Shown here: positions 1 through 12,900 of the stretch, one piece after another
Numbering within the stretch: position 1 is the first letter of the stretch
Layout of the letters: each line of letters starts with the position of its first letter
NCBI RefSeq assembly: GCF_041381155.1
Contig: NC_091134.1
Span: forward strand, 31,315,540-31,379,539
Length of the DNA stretch: 64,000 nucleotides
Reading direction: 5' to 3'
Source of the DNA: Argopecten irradians
Taxonomy: Eukaryota > Mollusca > Bivalvia > Pectinida > Pectinidae
Translations under genes and position numbers: made by a program
The notes under the pieces: generated by a model
What the model was told of the DNA's origin: nothing
The model's database searches: none
What the model saw: the letters and a program-made list of their open reading frames with translations, nothing else

Positions 1-100
1 CCACCATAGAAATATCACAGCCGTTCTGTAACAGAAAAAATACACCATAGAAATATCACAGCCGTTCTGTAACAGAAAAAATACACCATAGAAATATCAG
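1..100. repeat. 41-bp tandem repeat at window edge
   Basis: A 41-bp unit containing ACCATAGAAATATCA starts at 3, 44 and 85, the last copy being partial. The array is cut by the left edge, so its real size is unknown. It lies beyond the last visible exon of the minus-strand gene at 475-1688, probably in an intron. Confidence 0.85.
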
Positions 101-474
101 CAATTATCAAATGCATATCAAGTGACTGGCAGGTCAATGTCAACACTGACCATCAGAAACCAAGCTTTTGATAAAAAATTCTTTTACAACATTATCTCCT
201 CTCATCTTTTAGTTGTCCATGTTGAAAAGACAAATCTTCATGATAATTTCAGTAATCTAGAGACTGATGGCAATTCTATTCAATATCACAGAATTTAACA
301 CTTGTTTCACTGATGTGTGTTCAGGCAGACTTATGAAACGCTAAGTTGGAAGTCTAAAACTTATCATTTATAGTAATGTGCTTACATATTTAACACATCA
401 ACACAAAGATTCAATGACATAATAAAAGATATGTAAATTTTTAAGGTTTCACAATATTAATGTATGATAAATAC

Positions 475-1688
475 CTTTGATTTTGTCCTCCATGGTCTAT
501 GGATAGCAGTAAAGCCAGGCCAAAGCTTGCAATAACTAACAGCCTACAAAACAACATATTACACTTTGTAATAATAATAGCTTGACAGCAAAAACTTTTT
601 AATATTTTCTTCACGTAATCCACAGCAAAATCAAAATATTGTGTACATAACAATTTGACAGACCCATAATAATTAAATTAGAGATTTTTTTTTTCTGTTG
701 TAATTATGAAATGATGATTGCACATGCACCAAAGATTTATAAATGTACCATGCTGAGATGATTGCAGCTGGTAATTTAAAGGTACCAAAATAAGAATGCA
801 GACAGTAAAATAAAAAAGGTAATATGCATAAATTTCTAACAGACATTATTGGTAATCTAATTGTATATTTCAGAGAATGGCCTCTTTTGACTTTTTAAAA
901 TAACATGTAATTAAAGTAAAAAGTTTGGTGGTGGCAATAACAAGACATTCCTATCGATGCAACCAAGAAAATGATTTAATTTCCATAACATTTTTTTTTA
1001 TTAATAGACATTTGTAACTCAAAAAAACCTTTTAGGTAACATATATGATTTTGACTGTGATCATATTTTCAATATTAATCCTACCATATTCGACTCAATA
1101 AGCATCCATGTCCCTATAAGCCCTACTCACCAATTTTGGGGCCTTGATTTCAATTGCCCAGGCATAAATAAAGACCAAAACTACACAAAACTGTGAAGAT
1201 TTGCAATAATATTGTCTCATCAGCATACTTTCATTATGATTTTTTCAAATTTTTAAACGCCCTGGGCGCTTATTGGGTTAAATATGGTATATTTATCCTC
1301 AATCAAAGAAAACTTACATTTCCCCACAAACAGCGAGCAATATCAGCAGACAAGGTATAGCAGCGACACACACTTTTCTATTGTAACGGAAATGTCCTGG
1401 ATCATAAAATACTCTGTGCTTATGAGGAACCTCCTCATTATCTTCAGCATCTGCAGCATAATCATCATCATTGATGTCATCATCTTCTAGACTGATGTCA
1501 TAATTATCCTGGTAGCCGGACCTCTGATGGATGTCAGCATCATATCTTGCTGAGCTATTCGGATGGTACTCATCAATGTTATTGGAGCTATAATCCTGCG
1601 TACCACCTCGGTCTGAGCTGTAGTACATTGAGTCACCACCCAACTCAGCTTCGTAGTCGATGTTATCGTCTCTAAATTCTGGATCCAT
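475..1688 (-). CDS. Partial gene: acidic N-terminal tail plus membrane segment, unknown family
   Basis: Two exons are supported. The first coding exon is 1318-1688, with an acceptor at 1739/1740 so that the exon also carries 5' UTR, and donor GTAAGT below 1318. The second is 475-543, with acceptor TTTTGTAG and donor GTATTT. The phases agree (AT|G). The start is the ATG at 1686-1688 (MDPEFRDD...). The first ~105 residues are very acidic and rich in Asp, Asn, Ser and Tyr, ending in a basic patch (HKHRVF...FRYNRK). About 35 hydrophobic residues follow across the exon junction (VAAIPCLLILLAVCGEM then LLVIASFGLALLLS), enough for one long or two short membrane segments. A cytoplasmic N-tail with an internal signal-anchor is the likely topology. 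The gene continues off the left edge. The family is not recognised, so no function is claimed. Confidence 0.7.
1082..1289. mobile_element. Short inverted-repeat element (MITE) of the TACCATATT type
   Basis: The left end TACCATATTCGACTCAATAA is mirrored by the right end, which reads ATTGGGTTAAATATGGTA. The 208-bp element has no coding capacity and lies in the intron between the two exons of the minus-strand gene. A related end fragment is at 53584, and the element at 60517 has similar termini. Confidence 0.6.
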
Positions 1689-1739
1689 TGTGTTGAGTCT
1701 GGTGTTGATGTACCAACCATAAGATGAAATTTGTTACCT

Positions 1740-2507
1740 GATAATTAAAAAAAAATCAAATTATAACACAAAATTTTTCTGTCAGTTTTAGCATCTGTAG
1801 GTGTTATTAATAAACTGTTTTAACTTACCAGTCTTTCCTATTAACAAAAGTGAATCAATGTGATATTTGGTACAAATCAAATCCTAACTAAAGCTATTAG
1901 TCACACTGTATATTATTAACAAATATAATGTGATTCATTTTGGAGTTACCTCCCATTGAACAACCAAAAACTTCCAATCCTCTAAGTGTTTGGTTTTATT
2001 TCCCCTTTCATCTCATTAGCAGTGGAATGTAAATGTGTAATTTACAATATTTTAAATTATACTCTGAAATACTCTTTATGTTTGCAATCCTGGTGTAATA
2101 AACTTCATAAATACAAAAATATTTGATTCTGGTAAAGATGATAGTTAATCAATTTATCTGGGGCAAGTTATGACCAGCCAGGAATCCCAAGTATTAAATA
2201 TTATAAATCAAGACATTCAAAGAAAATAATTGATCGAACCAAATTGAAAGAGAGGTAATTTACAATGCTTACCTATAGCTGTACCCACAGTAAAAAACAG
2301 ATTTATATACATTTATTTGTATATACAGATATGCTTGTAAATATGTGTAGAATGTTAAAGAAAATAATATTACAAAATGCATTTCAAAGTGGCAAGTTTG
2401 ATGAAGACTCTCTTCGCTACATATATATATTTAACAGATATTTAAAAATATTTGAACTTGTTGGGATACAGTATTACTATTTCTGGAAAGTACCCAGCCC
2501 CGCACGT
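1740..2507. other. AT-rich stretch, no gene seen
   Basis: This lies upstream of the visible exons of the minus-strand gene. It probably holds a 5' UTR intron and the promoter, since the exon ending at 1739 starts with an acceptor, so an upstream non-coding exon is expected. I could not place that exon. No coding stretch or clear repeat is visible. Confidence 0.4.
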
Positions 2508-2606
2508 GTAGCAGGATTGGACTGGGTCAATCATCGGTGAATGGTGACCAGGTAGCTTAGCAGTAGAGCATTCAGTTATAGTTTTAAAAGGTCCTGGTAA
2601 GGCTGC
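2508..2606 (+). mobile_element. tRNA-derived SINE, left part (interrupted)
   Basis: The sequence GTAGCAGGATTGGACTGG followed by GGTAGCTTAGCAGTAGAGC matches the tRNA-like head of the SINE at 40435-40797, including an A-box-like stretch. The B-box region is decayed. The copy stops at GGCTGCTA, where the element 2609-6263 is inserted; the rest continues at 6264. Confidence 0.7.
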
Positions 2607-2650
2607 TACAGTTGGTAGTAGACTAAAGGTTACACCCTTGTGCACACGGA

Positions 2651-2815
2651 GTGCACGAGGTTTAGACTACAGGTAGACACGGAGTGCACGAGGTTTAGAC
2701 TACAGGTAGACACGGAGTGCACTACGTTTAGACTACAGGTAGACACGGAGTGCACAAGATTTAGACTACAGGTAGACACGGAGTGCACAAGATTTAGACT
2801 ACAGGTAGACACGGA
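2651..2815 (+). repeat. 33-bp subrepeat array, left arm, 5 copies
   Basis: Five consecutive 33-bp units, each starting GTGCAC and containing TTTAGACTACAGGTAGACAC, begin at 2651, 2684, 2717, 2750 and 2783. A variable tetranucleotide after GTGCAC distinguishes copies (GAGG, TACG, AAGA). Because 33 is a multiple of three, both strands stay open here; this is not evidence of a gene. Confidence 0.95.
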
Positions 2816-5226
2816 GTGCACTACGTGTGAACACGGTGTCCACTACAGGTGGACATGGTGTCCAGGTACATTCAGACTTAGACAGACAAGGTGATGTGTT
2901 ATAGTTAGGGATCGGGGAAGAATACGTTCTTCAATTTAAAATAATACTTAGTTATAATTTTTTAGTGTTTCTTTTTTTAAATTACAACATCTACAATTTA
3001 ATGTACAGTATATATAACTATATAATACGATATTTTTTCAGTATACATGAATAAAAACCTTTTCACTGCAAAAGTAATAAAGATTAATTTGTATTCATTA
3101 AGTATATGTCTATTTAATGTTATATCAGTAGTTTCCATTTCATATCTTAAATTTTCTATATTACGTTTTCAAAAGTCAATGTTTTATGGGTAAATTGCAT
3201 TAAATTTTACATGAAATAGTAAATATAAGTCAAAAACAACTTTGAATTGCGGCAAAAACTAGAACGAATATTCGTACCCGGCCTACTAAGACGACACCAT
3301 TTTCTGTCTAAAAGTCTTTTGAGCTACAATCTTGCAGCTACGGCAAAAACCAGTCCTATTGTGCTTTTGAGACACTTGTTCTTTTATAATTTAAGCTATT
3401 AGTAATACAATCATATACCGGGTAATACATAGCTTTTAAATAAAAAGATTTGGTCCCTATCAATCGGTTTTCTAGCGACACCCTTGTAGATCGTCTTTCA
3501 TAAAATATACACTTTTATAATATTTTTCTTTGCTATATCAAGTTCTAAAAGTATTGTACGTAAAAATAGCTTAAGTACATATTCTTTATTATTAAAAACT
3601 GAACGTCTTTAAAAGATCATGCAGAATAAATCCACTTCAAACTTTATGACGTAGCTACATGTATAGTCTACCTACAAGTACCCAATTCAGTTTGTTTTGA
3701 TTCTTAATTACCGGTAAACACAATATGTTTATGATCCCAACCCCGCAAGTTATCTTGACCGTATATTGCGTCATGGTCCAATAATTATAACTTGTCAAAC
3801 ATACAGGTAAGCCACAGTATCCAGCTATACAGGTACCTCAAGGTGACCATCGATAGATGGCCAGAGGGCAGAATCGTTGTCTTCTGTGTTTGCACGGCTT
3901 TATGAGAATGGAGGCAGTATCTTTATATAATATGTGATTTTAGAATTGTTTCAATGGAAGTTTGTTAAGACAAACAAATACACTTTACCTTTTAAAAATC
4001 ATATAGGTTTGTGAGTTTGAAACACAAAAGTACCATTCTTATTAGATACATGTACATGTTTGTTGTAGAGCCTGGGTAAACATGTACACCATTTCCCGGG
4101 GGAGGGGGGGGGGTTAGATTGGGATGAGGTAAAAACTAGCTGGCAAAACATATAGTAAGTGATGCTGAATACACCTCAATTATTGTCATGACAGACAGCC
4201 TTGAAGTGGAGCTGACGGGAGCTGTACAATGCGTAAATCAAGCATGTCTGTCACAACCTTGAATTTACCAATAATACATGTATATATTATAATCAAAATT
4301 AATTTAGATTATGTACTTATTCAACATTGTAATATGGTATTTTATATACATAGTCATGATAATCAGGTTTCTGATGATATATGTAAAAAGCCAGTGTAAA
4401 AAAATTAAATTAATGAAAAGATATTGGATGAAATATGATTTTCCAATAATTTTGAAATAAATGTTTTAGTTAATTATACACTTGGTATTTTGATTATTTT
4501 TTATTTTAATATATAAAGCTTCATTATCAAATAAATTAAAATGCACTACCAGTTAAAATACATATCCCTATTGACTACCATTGTTGTATAACTATTCGTA
4601 TTTGTGTGATGAGTACATGTACAATGTATATGTAGAGAGGCTGCCGCCTAAGTACAGCATGCTATAAATGGACCTCCTGGGGTTGGGATAAGGTACTTCA
4701 TGTATACAGGTGTTGTTAGTCTGTGATACACTTGACTGAACATATTGAAGGGTGCCCAAAGAAGGCCCCAAGCCCCTGGCCCCACTCTGACCAATGTTAG
4801 GTAATTTAGATTATCATATCCGTGTGCACGTGGTTGATGGAACAGTATGAAGTCCAAGTGACCATGGCAACTGCAGTCCTAGCCTAGGGGTCTACCTTTC
4901 GAGCAGGCATATTTGTACAATATACTATGTATACATGTATGGATCACACATTGTAAAGAAGGTCAGAATAGGATATTGTCAAATTATCAGAGTTTCTAGA
5001 ATTAAAATAATTGTGACAAATTCAGAATCTAATCAACAACTATGAATCTACAGTTTAAATGGGTAGAAGTTGGATTTATTTTGATTGTCTGTTTAATTTA
5101 TTATCAGGCATGTGACCTACATTTTTCCGATCGGTACTTTGAACAGTGTTGATACTAAATTTTTGCTTTCTATAAGCCAGTGCTTACAGGTTCCTCAATC
5201 GGTTGACACAATAAAATGTAATTTCT

Positions 5227-5280
5227 AATGCCGATTTTTAACGTCTATGGACGAATGCCGATTTTTAACGTCTATGGACG
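5227..5280. repeat. 27-bp tandem duplication
   Basis: Two identical 27-bp units containing ATGCCGATTTTTAACG lie back to back at 5227-5253 and 5254-5280, inside the 3.66-kb element. Confidence 0.9.
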
Positions 5281-6062
5281 ATTTCACATATTTTCAATGC
5301 TTTGCAACGCGCCAGGTTCTATGTAGCAAATGTATACGTATTATACATTTGACAGGATTAAAACTATTTCGCGCACCTTGCCGTTTAGAAAAACTATATT
5401 CAATGCATACATAGTTAAACATCTTATGAAGAATTTAATTTGTTTATGTTTATCATGATGTCCTTGCTTTAATTATGCCCATCAATATATCCTTTTTAAT
5501 CAAAATATTTTGCCGATCAAAATATCTCTTGGGCGACGATTTGCTAACACTGAAAATCTTACTCCCTGCAAGGTTCATCAATTTATGCGTTCGAAAAAGA
5601 ATTTCATCTTTAAACTACATATCACTAGCTAAGAAAAATAGTTTTTACTGGGAAAATGCGGACTTGAACTATCCATTGATGAGACATAACCAGTACGTGG
5701 TTTACCGTGGTTTACCGTACGAAGTTAATTTGCTTTTATAACTTCTAATAAACGTCCTTATTTATAAATGAAATTGTATGATAATATATATTGATACATT
5801 TTACTTTATATGTATCTATTCAAATAAACATTACAGTACGAATGATTTCCAGTAATTAACGGCAATTTTATGTTGCAATAAATATTATGTTTCTGATCGC
5901 AATAAATATTTCTATCTGTCAAAGTCCATATAGACTGCAGAATAAATACATATTTTCTCATATCTCTGTGGCACATCATCTAGTCTGTCTGTGGTCTTGA
6001 TGTAGTGGACATTTTTACCTGGACACGATGTCCACCTGTAGTGGACACCGTGTTCACACGTA

Positions 6063-6194
6063 GTGCACTCCGTGTCTACCTGTAGTCTAAATCTTGTGCA
6101 CTCCGTGTCTACCTGTAGTCTAAACCTCGTGCACTCCGTGTCTACCTGTAGTCTAAACCTCGTGCACTCCGTGTCTACCTGTAGTCTAAACCTC
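6063..6194 (-). repeat. 33-bp subrepeat array, right arm, 4 copies
   Basis: Four 33-bp units start at 6063, 6096, 6129 and 6162, in the opposite orientation to the array at 2651-2815. They form most of the right inverted arm of the 2609-6263 element. Confidence 0.95.
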
Positions 6195-6263
6195 GTGCAC
6201 TCCGTGTCCACTCGTAGTTCACACCGTGTGCACAATGTGTAACCTTTAGTCTACTACCAACTG

Positions 6264-6505
6264 TACATTTCCTCTTCTCCTGTTGCAAAATTGGTGCCCA
6301 ACTAAATACATGATTGTGGTAAAAGGGTCTTGTATATACGTCTTTGAGGGCAAAGACTTTGAAAAAGGAGGAAGGAGTGTAGCAGGATTGGACTGGTCGA
6401 TCATCAGTAATCAGGTTGATCAGCAGTAGAACATGCGGCTAATGTGCAGAGGTCACAGGTTAGAACCTGGTTTGTGGCTACTACATTTTCTCCTCTGCTG
6501 TTACA
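6264..6505 (+). mobile_element. tRNA-derived SINE: tail of interrupted copy plus a second head
   Basis: The segment 6264-6378 continues the SINE interrupted at 2607 (TACATTTCCTC...CCAACTAAATAC...). A second tRNA-like head follows at 6379 (GTAGCAGGATTGGACTGG), with B-box-like GGTTAGAACC and the shared end TTTTCTCCTC. The layout (head, roughly 115-bp body, head) matches the dimer at 40435-40797 on the other strand. Confidence 0.75.
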
Positions 6506-6839
6506 CATGTGTATTTACTTAATTCAAAGGACAAATATCAAATCAATATTAGGAACGATAATGAAAGCAAGCGTATACTATAATTAATTATACTGTTGTC
6601 GTAAACATTGAAAGACATGGATACATAGGCTAGTGGCCCTGAAATCATGTCCTTTTTACAATGGATACACACTAACAGATATATAAACATTGCAATTATC
6701 TATATTCCCATGTTAGAATGTGGCATTAAGATGTTTTATCATTGAAACGTGATATTAGTCATATGTAGTGACATTATGCTTACGTCATTTTGTCTCTGTA
6801 AGCTCACAATACTCCATTATTTGTAGAGTCCAAGATTCG

Positions 6840-6954
6840 GGTGGTCTGGGAAACCTGCCATGTTGGGGAAACCCCTCTAAATGACGTCACTTCGCACGTG
6901 CGAAAAAGGAAATCCGCGCATGTTTTGGTGACGTCATGATGGAAGGTGTACAAG
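6840..6954 (+). promoter_or_regulatory. Promoter with two CRE palindromes and an E-box
   Basis: Full TGACGTCA palindromes lie at 6882-6889 and 6929-6936, with CACGTG at 6895-6900, directly upstream of the first ATG of the multi-pass membrane protein gene. The stretch is GC-richer than its surroundings. CREB/ATF and bHLH factors are the known readers of these sites; use here is inferred. An ATG overlapping the second CRE (6936) opens a 15-codon frame that overlaps the real start and matters only if transcription begins upstream of it. Confidence 0.65.
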
Positions 6955-9900
6955 ATGGCGGCTGTCGGGTGCATGGAAAATAGTGGGGATAATAACAGTG
7001 AAGAAAGACGGGACAACTGTGTCTCTGATCTACGTGAAATGTGCAAGAAAAATGGGTTGAATCATAAATTTAATTATGAAGAAAAAACAGGTGATTGTAT
7101 GAATGCAAAGGAGATTATTTTGGAGAAACTAACAAGGATCAATGGTACTAACAAACACAATTCATTCACGAAACCATCGATTCCAACACTTCGGTCGCGT
7201 GGGGATAGAGTGTCCGGGGGGCAGGACTTGCCCCGACGGACGAGGAGGTTGTCCAAGCAGGATCAGACTGAGCCACGAGTCACGTAAGTTGTACAAAAGC
7301 TTGTTATACGTGCAACCCCTCCTCGAGTTGCATGGCTTCCCTGGACAAAGGGGCTTCATTGGGGCACCTCCACGGGGTAACCAATTTGCCGAAGTTAATT
7401 TTGTTTATTTGTTGCTTCGCAACAGCATCGTATAACTGTTAAATAAAAGAAAAGGGCAATTATGGTTTACACTGATTTTGACCATTTTGTTTTTTGGTGT
7501 TGTAGCGACTTTTATTAGTTTCAATTGATTTAACAAGTCCCTTTAGTTACCAGGTTTTTCTAATGTCACCGTGACCAGCTGTAAAATGTGATTTATCAAG
7601 TATTGCAGTCTCTCTGACAATTGTATAAAGTCCTGTAATTCTTAAAATGATCGTTTTAAGTTAGTTACAATAACATTTAACTAAATATTTAATTGCTTAT
7701 TCAGTATAGACAACAGACAATTTTTGTTTTTTTTTATTCAGATTATAAAACATAAGTTCTATTCATATCATCTTATTATTTTATCAAACATATGTTTCAA
7801 TCTTCAAATTTTCATTTATTATTTGATTAAAATGATACATTATTTTAATTGAAAATTATGCTGATAGATTAATTAATTTTCACATCATTTTTATATGTAA
7901 TGATTTAATAATGAATATTTTTCATGCCAATCATATTTCAAAATAACTGTAACTGCTGAAGGTTGTGCATTTGTAACTTGAATGGAATTATCAACACAAG
8001 AATTTGGTGTTTGTTTCCTTTCCTAAATGATGATATTTTAAATAACGAGATAATTTATTATTTTAATATAAAATAAGAGAACATTTTAATTTCATTTGCA
8101 TTAACAGCTCTCTACGTGACCACTCTAACTTTTTGTTTTGACATAAAGACAAACATTTCAAATATATTTCTCTGTTTATATTAATTATTATATGATTTTT
8201 ATTAAAAGTGAAGTGTGTAGGAGTTTTTTGGGATTGTTACTTTGGCTGATGTCGGGGTCATGACCTTTGCGGTTTAACACTGGATAAAGGTGTGTCTGGT
8301 CTCAATAGGGGTTCACCTTTCACTGTTTCTCGTTTATCATTTAAATGTGGTTCTGGTGGGCCAATCTGGTAACAATCTACCATTTTTAAATAAAATTGAA
8401 AATGTGTAGTGTAAAAGAAATTGTAAAGTAATGTCACAATAATAGACATCACAGGTATTTGATTTTGTTTATATAGTGACTCATGATATACTTAAATTCT
8501 TTTTATAGGTTAACTAGTATCTTGAACTTAATTGCTATTTTATATGATATATATATATATAAGTTAACAAAATATTTTTAAAGATCATCAATATTTCTTA
8601 TTCTGATAAATCAACAGGATATATATATATATATATGACTTACAAAATGATTTTAATTAAAAGATTTGCTTTTATTAATTATTATTTATATATCTGTGTT
8701 TATCAAATATTGATTGAAAAAAAACCTATTTAAATAAGTATCTTTTAAAAAAACACCAAAAAAACATTAACATGATGATGATATGTCATCTACTTGTGTA
8801 AAAAAATCATCATATTGTAAAAGTTAAATTTAATAATATTAACTTATGACACGTAATATATTACAAAATGTCAATAAAAGATGCTCCACCGCTGACAAAT
8901 GGTATTTTTCACTATCTAAAACAGGAGCAGACGAGTTATTATTTTTCTTCAGTTACAAGAAATACTTACTTTACACCATTACCAACATTGAAAAGTTTGA
9001 GCTTCTAATTTTACTTCAAGTTAAAAGTATGAAAAATAATTAATTGCATCCCGAAAAAAAATCCGTGGCACTCTATCCTAAATGGAATGAAGTACTGATT
9101 GCGCATGCACCAAAGGCAAAATGAATTACGTATTTTTTATTATTTTCTGTGTTAATTAGACATATATATACACCATTAAACACCAATTATTGTTCAAATG
9201 ATGAATATCATTTATGCTCTGTCTGCGGTGGAACATCTTTAAATTATATAAAAAGTTATGTAAATGCATTAAATGGTTATATGTGACATCTATATTTTTA
9301 CGAAATAAAGGTTTAACTTAAAAAAAAATTATTCAAATAAACACTGTTTAACCTAGGCTTGTATACCTTAATAACTAATTATATAACAAGAAACATAACT
9401 ATGAATTGTGCCCTGTTTTATTAAAATGAGATGTTGTAGTTTGTGATCAGATATATCATTAATATTTGATTCTGTGCTTTCATTAAAAACACTGCAGAGT
9501 ACTAGAATTATGTCCAATTAGTATATATATTCTAAAATAGATCTAGAAAAATAATGTAGTCACTAGTCAACTGTCTACTGTTGACAAAATCAGACTTTAT
9601 TTCAATTGAAATGTTCTCGAAACCTGTTCAAAGAACTCAGGTGTATGTTTTTAACTTCCTAAAATATTTGCAGTATGTCGTGACCATATCTGTCAATCAG
9701 CATGACAGTACATGTATACTTGTACATTTATCCATGTTACTATTTACTGTAGTATGCATGTCAGGTGCAATATATCATTTTCTGATCTGTATATAGATAT
9801 ACTTAGGCTATTGCATGTAAATGTTACATTTTACCTGTATTTGTATGATACATGTATTGATGTATGTATTTAAAAAAAATTGAAGTCTTTTTAAATCACA

Positions 9901-12900
9901 TAATGTTAAATTTGTGCATGTAGCGCTATATATAATTGCACTATGTCACATGGTACTGTTTATTTATATGTAATCTGTTGTAATTTTTCTTAAGAAAACT
10001 TTAAGCTTATTTGAATAGACAAACAGAAAGTTCTGCCGACTCCTACTCAAGTATCTGTAACGATAGGTTGTACTGTAGAAAGAGAACACACAATTTGATG
10101 CCATTAGATTGATCCCCGACTCTGTGTCTTTGTGTATATACATTTTCTGATCTGCAATTATGCAGATATTTTGAGGTTTATGGTTTGGTAAGATATATAT
10201 TTATTATATATACCTACTGATATGAAGAAATGAACTGCTCTATGGTTTTGAATTATTGGAAATTGTTTCAGACATCAGTTGTGGAAATTGATATGAACTT
10301 TTCATACAATTAGGTATAATGGTTACTAGACAAAAGAACATGGACACATGTATGTATGGTTAAAATTGATATATTGACAGCAGGGAGTTAGTTTCTTAAA
10401 TGTTTTTATGCACTGATTATGATTTATAAATGATCATGACAATTAATGGTTTGAATAATTAATCTCCTCATTAACTTAACTTTGTCCTTTTAAGTAACCT
10501 CTCTCCTTTAGTGTCCATCAAAGAGATCTGTTAGCTCTGTAATAATTCCTTATAATCAATATTCTAATGCTAAACTCAATCATGTAAACTATAAATTTCC
10601 TAGGTTATTCATTTTGTGAAATTAAGTTCAGAAATTGTCACAGTTCATTTTGTAAAACTCATTGTCAAACCCTGGTTCAATATTTTAATAAAGCTTAAAC
10701 TTGCTTTAATGAATTGAACTTGATTTTTGATCAACTCTAAAATTTTGTGTGTAAAAAATCAAGATTGTTTCATAACACTTTCTTGATGCTTGTATAGTTA
10801 TGAAACAATTGAAGGTCAATATTTTATACCTTCATATTTTTCTCCCAGTAATTTTCACGCAGGTAGCGCTATATATTTAGATTTAGAATATTGTTAGAAA
10901 TTGTTAATAAGTATCCTGTTGTCAATACAGATTATGTGTAACATAATTGTCTCGATTCACGATGTATGTGTATTATTGGGATATAAATATTACTTGACTG
11001 TAGTATGAATGAATACACAATCAGGAGACGTTTGTGATAGCATTTTGTCATAGAACCGTATCAACATTTTTTTTCCAATCATAGACTCTCATTGATGAAG
11101 GACTTTCTAGGAGTATATATGTCTACGTCATCGGATCCTCTTTCTCTACACGAGAAATTCCTACGGGGATACCCAAAAAAAACAGGATCAAAGAGGATAT
11201 GTTAAGTTCCAGAGGAAGCACTACCAGTGAATACTTCCTAATAAGCGGATTTTTTCGCGAACTTCACATTTGATATACTAATAGCATGCTAATACCTAAG
11301 ACAATTGCAACAATTTGTGCATAATAATTAACCATCGCATCGCCCTTGCAACACGAAACAGTAATTATGGACGAGCGACCTTTTAGAATTTAAAAAAACT
11401 CTTAATTAGCAGAACCAAAGTAGAGAGATTGACATTGCATCTGTAAATAAAAATTTTTTTCCTAGGTTGTTGATTTCAGTATCATTTATGAGTAATTTAG
11501 AGAAACCCAAAAAACCATTGTACTTGTATGTCTAGAAACTTAAAATTTGCCTTAACACTATAACGACATTACGTGTATAACTATATGTAACTGCTGATTT
11601 TACGAATAGTACAATACCTTTTGAACTCTGCGTATTAGCACATACTGGTTGAAGATTTAATAAATCTATTAAGGCTTCCTAACACTTTTTATTCCCATCT
11701 GATGTACTATTTCTGCAATTTATATAAGTGAAGAAGTACGCACAATATAGACTGACATTTTTAAACTTAATTTTGAATTTTCTAAATTTACAAATGCAAA
11801 GAGAAGGGATCGGGCTGTAATTTTATTAATATAAACCTACTTTTTGTTGTATGAGGAGAAAAAACTAACCAACGATGAAAATGTTCTTATTGAACAGAAC
11901 GTAAATTTATTTTGATCTAGATAACCGTCAAAATTCAAATGAATTTACACTTGATATTGCATATTAAGCTTGTATTGTAGTCGCCAAGCTAAAGCTGTTA
12001 TTGGTAAATGCGAGTCAAGACCTCCAGGTAATTTAAATTTCAAGCAAAGGTTACGTATCGAATGCTGTGTATGTGTCTATAAGCACCTAGAAGAATAGTT
12101 AGATTATTATGTATATCGGTCAAAGGAAAATCATTTCAAGTAGAAGTTTTAATAGGGGGTCACATCGCAGTGTTAATATACAGTATTCACATTTGGATAA
12201 AACTAAATGAAGGTGTAGATTGGGAAAGTTGTAGGCGTGAGCTATGTTACTCTAAATTCATTGTAGTGGTTCACTGACGCTGTTGTTCGTGTCTTACATC
12301 AACTTGATATCATTACTTCTCTTCATTCTTAGTTAGTATAGCCTACTCTGTATGCTGATTAAATCATGCTCGTTTATGCGAGGTCATAGTCTGTAAAGAG
12401 ATTGTATTGCCACTTCTACCTGTCTGTCTACTTGTGAATATTGAGCATTGTAGTCACCATTTTATACTAAATCCAGGATTTCAGGCTAGATGGAAAACGA
12501 ATAAAACTTGCGCACTAGAGCTTATTTAGCCTACTGCATATCTTGATGGTCATAGGCATGTTCTTGGCATGCAACATATTTTTAAATCAGTACGTATCCT
12601 AATAGTCGTTTGCATAACATTCTACTTAGATATTTGGTCTGAGCGGTGGTGCTAAGTGTTGTGAAATGAGAACAGAAGCAGGGAGATGGCTGTCTGACTG
12701 AAGAGTTATAGTTGAATGTGTTAACTGTGTCTTCACTTAATGTTATAAAGTCTGATTTGGATGGTCTATATGATGTTCTTTTGGGGTAGCATAATTATTG
12801 CCAATATTTTAAAATTATAATGTTCGAGGTTTTGATGATATTTCATGTGTTGCTCTATAATTGTATCAGCGATTGTTTTTAGGAATCTATTGTGTTGATG

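Larger units (their letters stand above)
2609..6263. mobile_element. 3.66-kb TA-flanked element with long inverted ends of 33-bp subrepeats
   Basis: The ends are CAGTTGGTAGTAGAC on the left and its exact reverse complement on the right. TA flanks both sides (2607-2608 and 6264-6265), and removing the insert restores a continuous tRNA-SINE (GGCTGCTA|TACATTTCC). Inverted similarity runs roughly 285 bp inward (to about 2895 and from about 5980), with 33-bp tandem repeats inside each arm. The central ~3.1 kb is AT-rich and shows no transposase-like reading frame; the longest open stretch, 5475-5741, resembles nothing I know. TA duplication plus CAG...CTG ends fit a non-autonomous Tc1/mariner-like element, while tandem repeats within long inverted arms recall foldback elements. 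The family is inference; the boundaries are well supported. Confidence 0.8.

Noticed and set aside
2630..2894. Open frames on both strands with an 11-residue repeat (TRFRLQVDTEC)
   Set aside because: They come from the 33-bp tandem repeat of the transposon arm; a repeat length divisible by three keeps frames open by chance. The right arm at 5912-6235 gives the same artefact.
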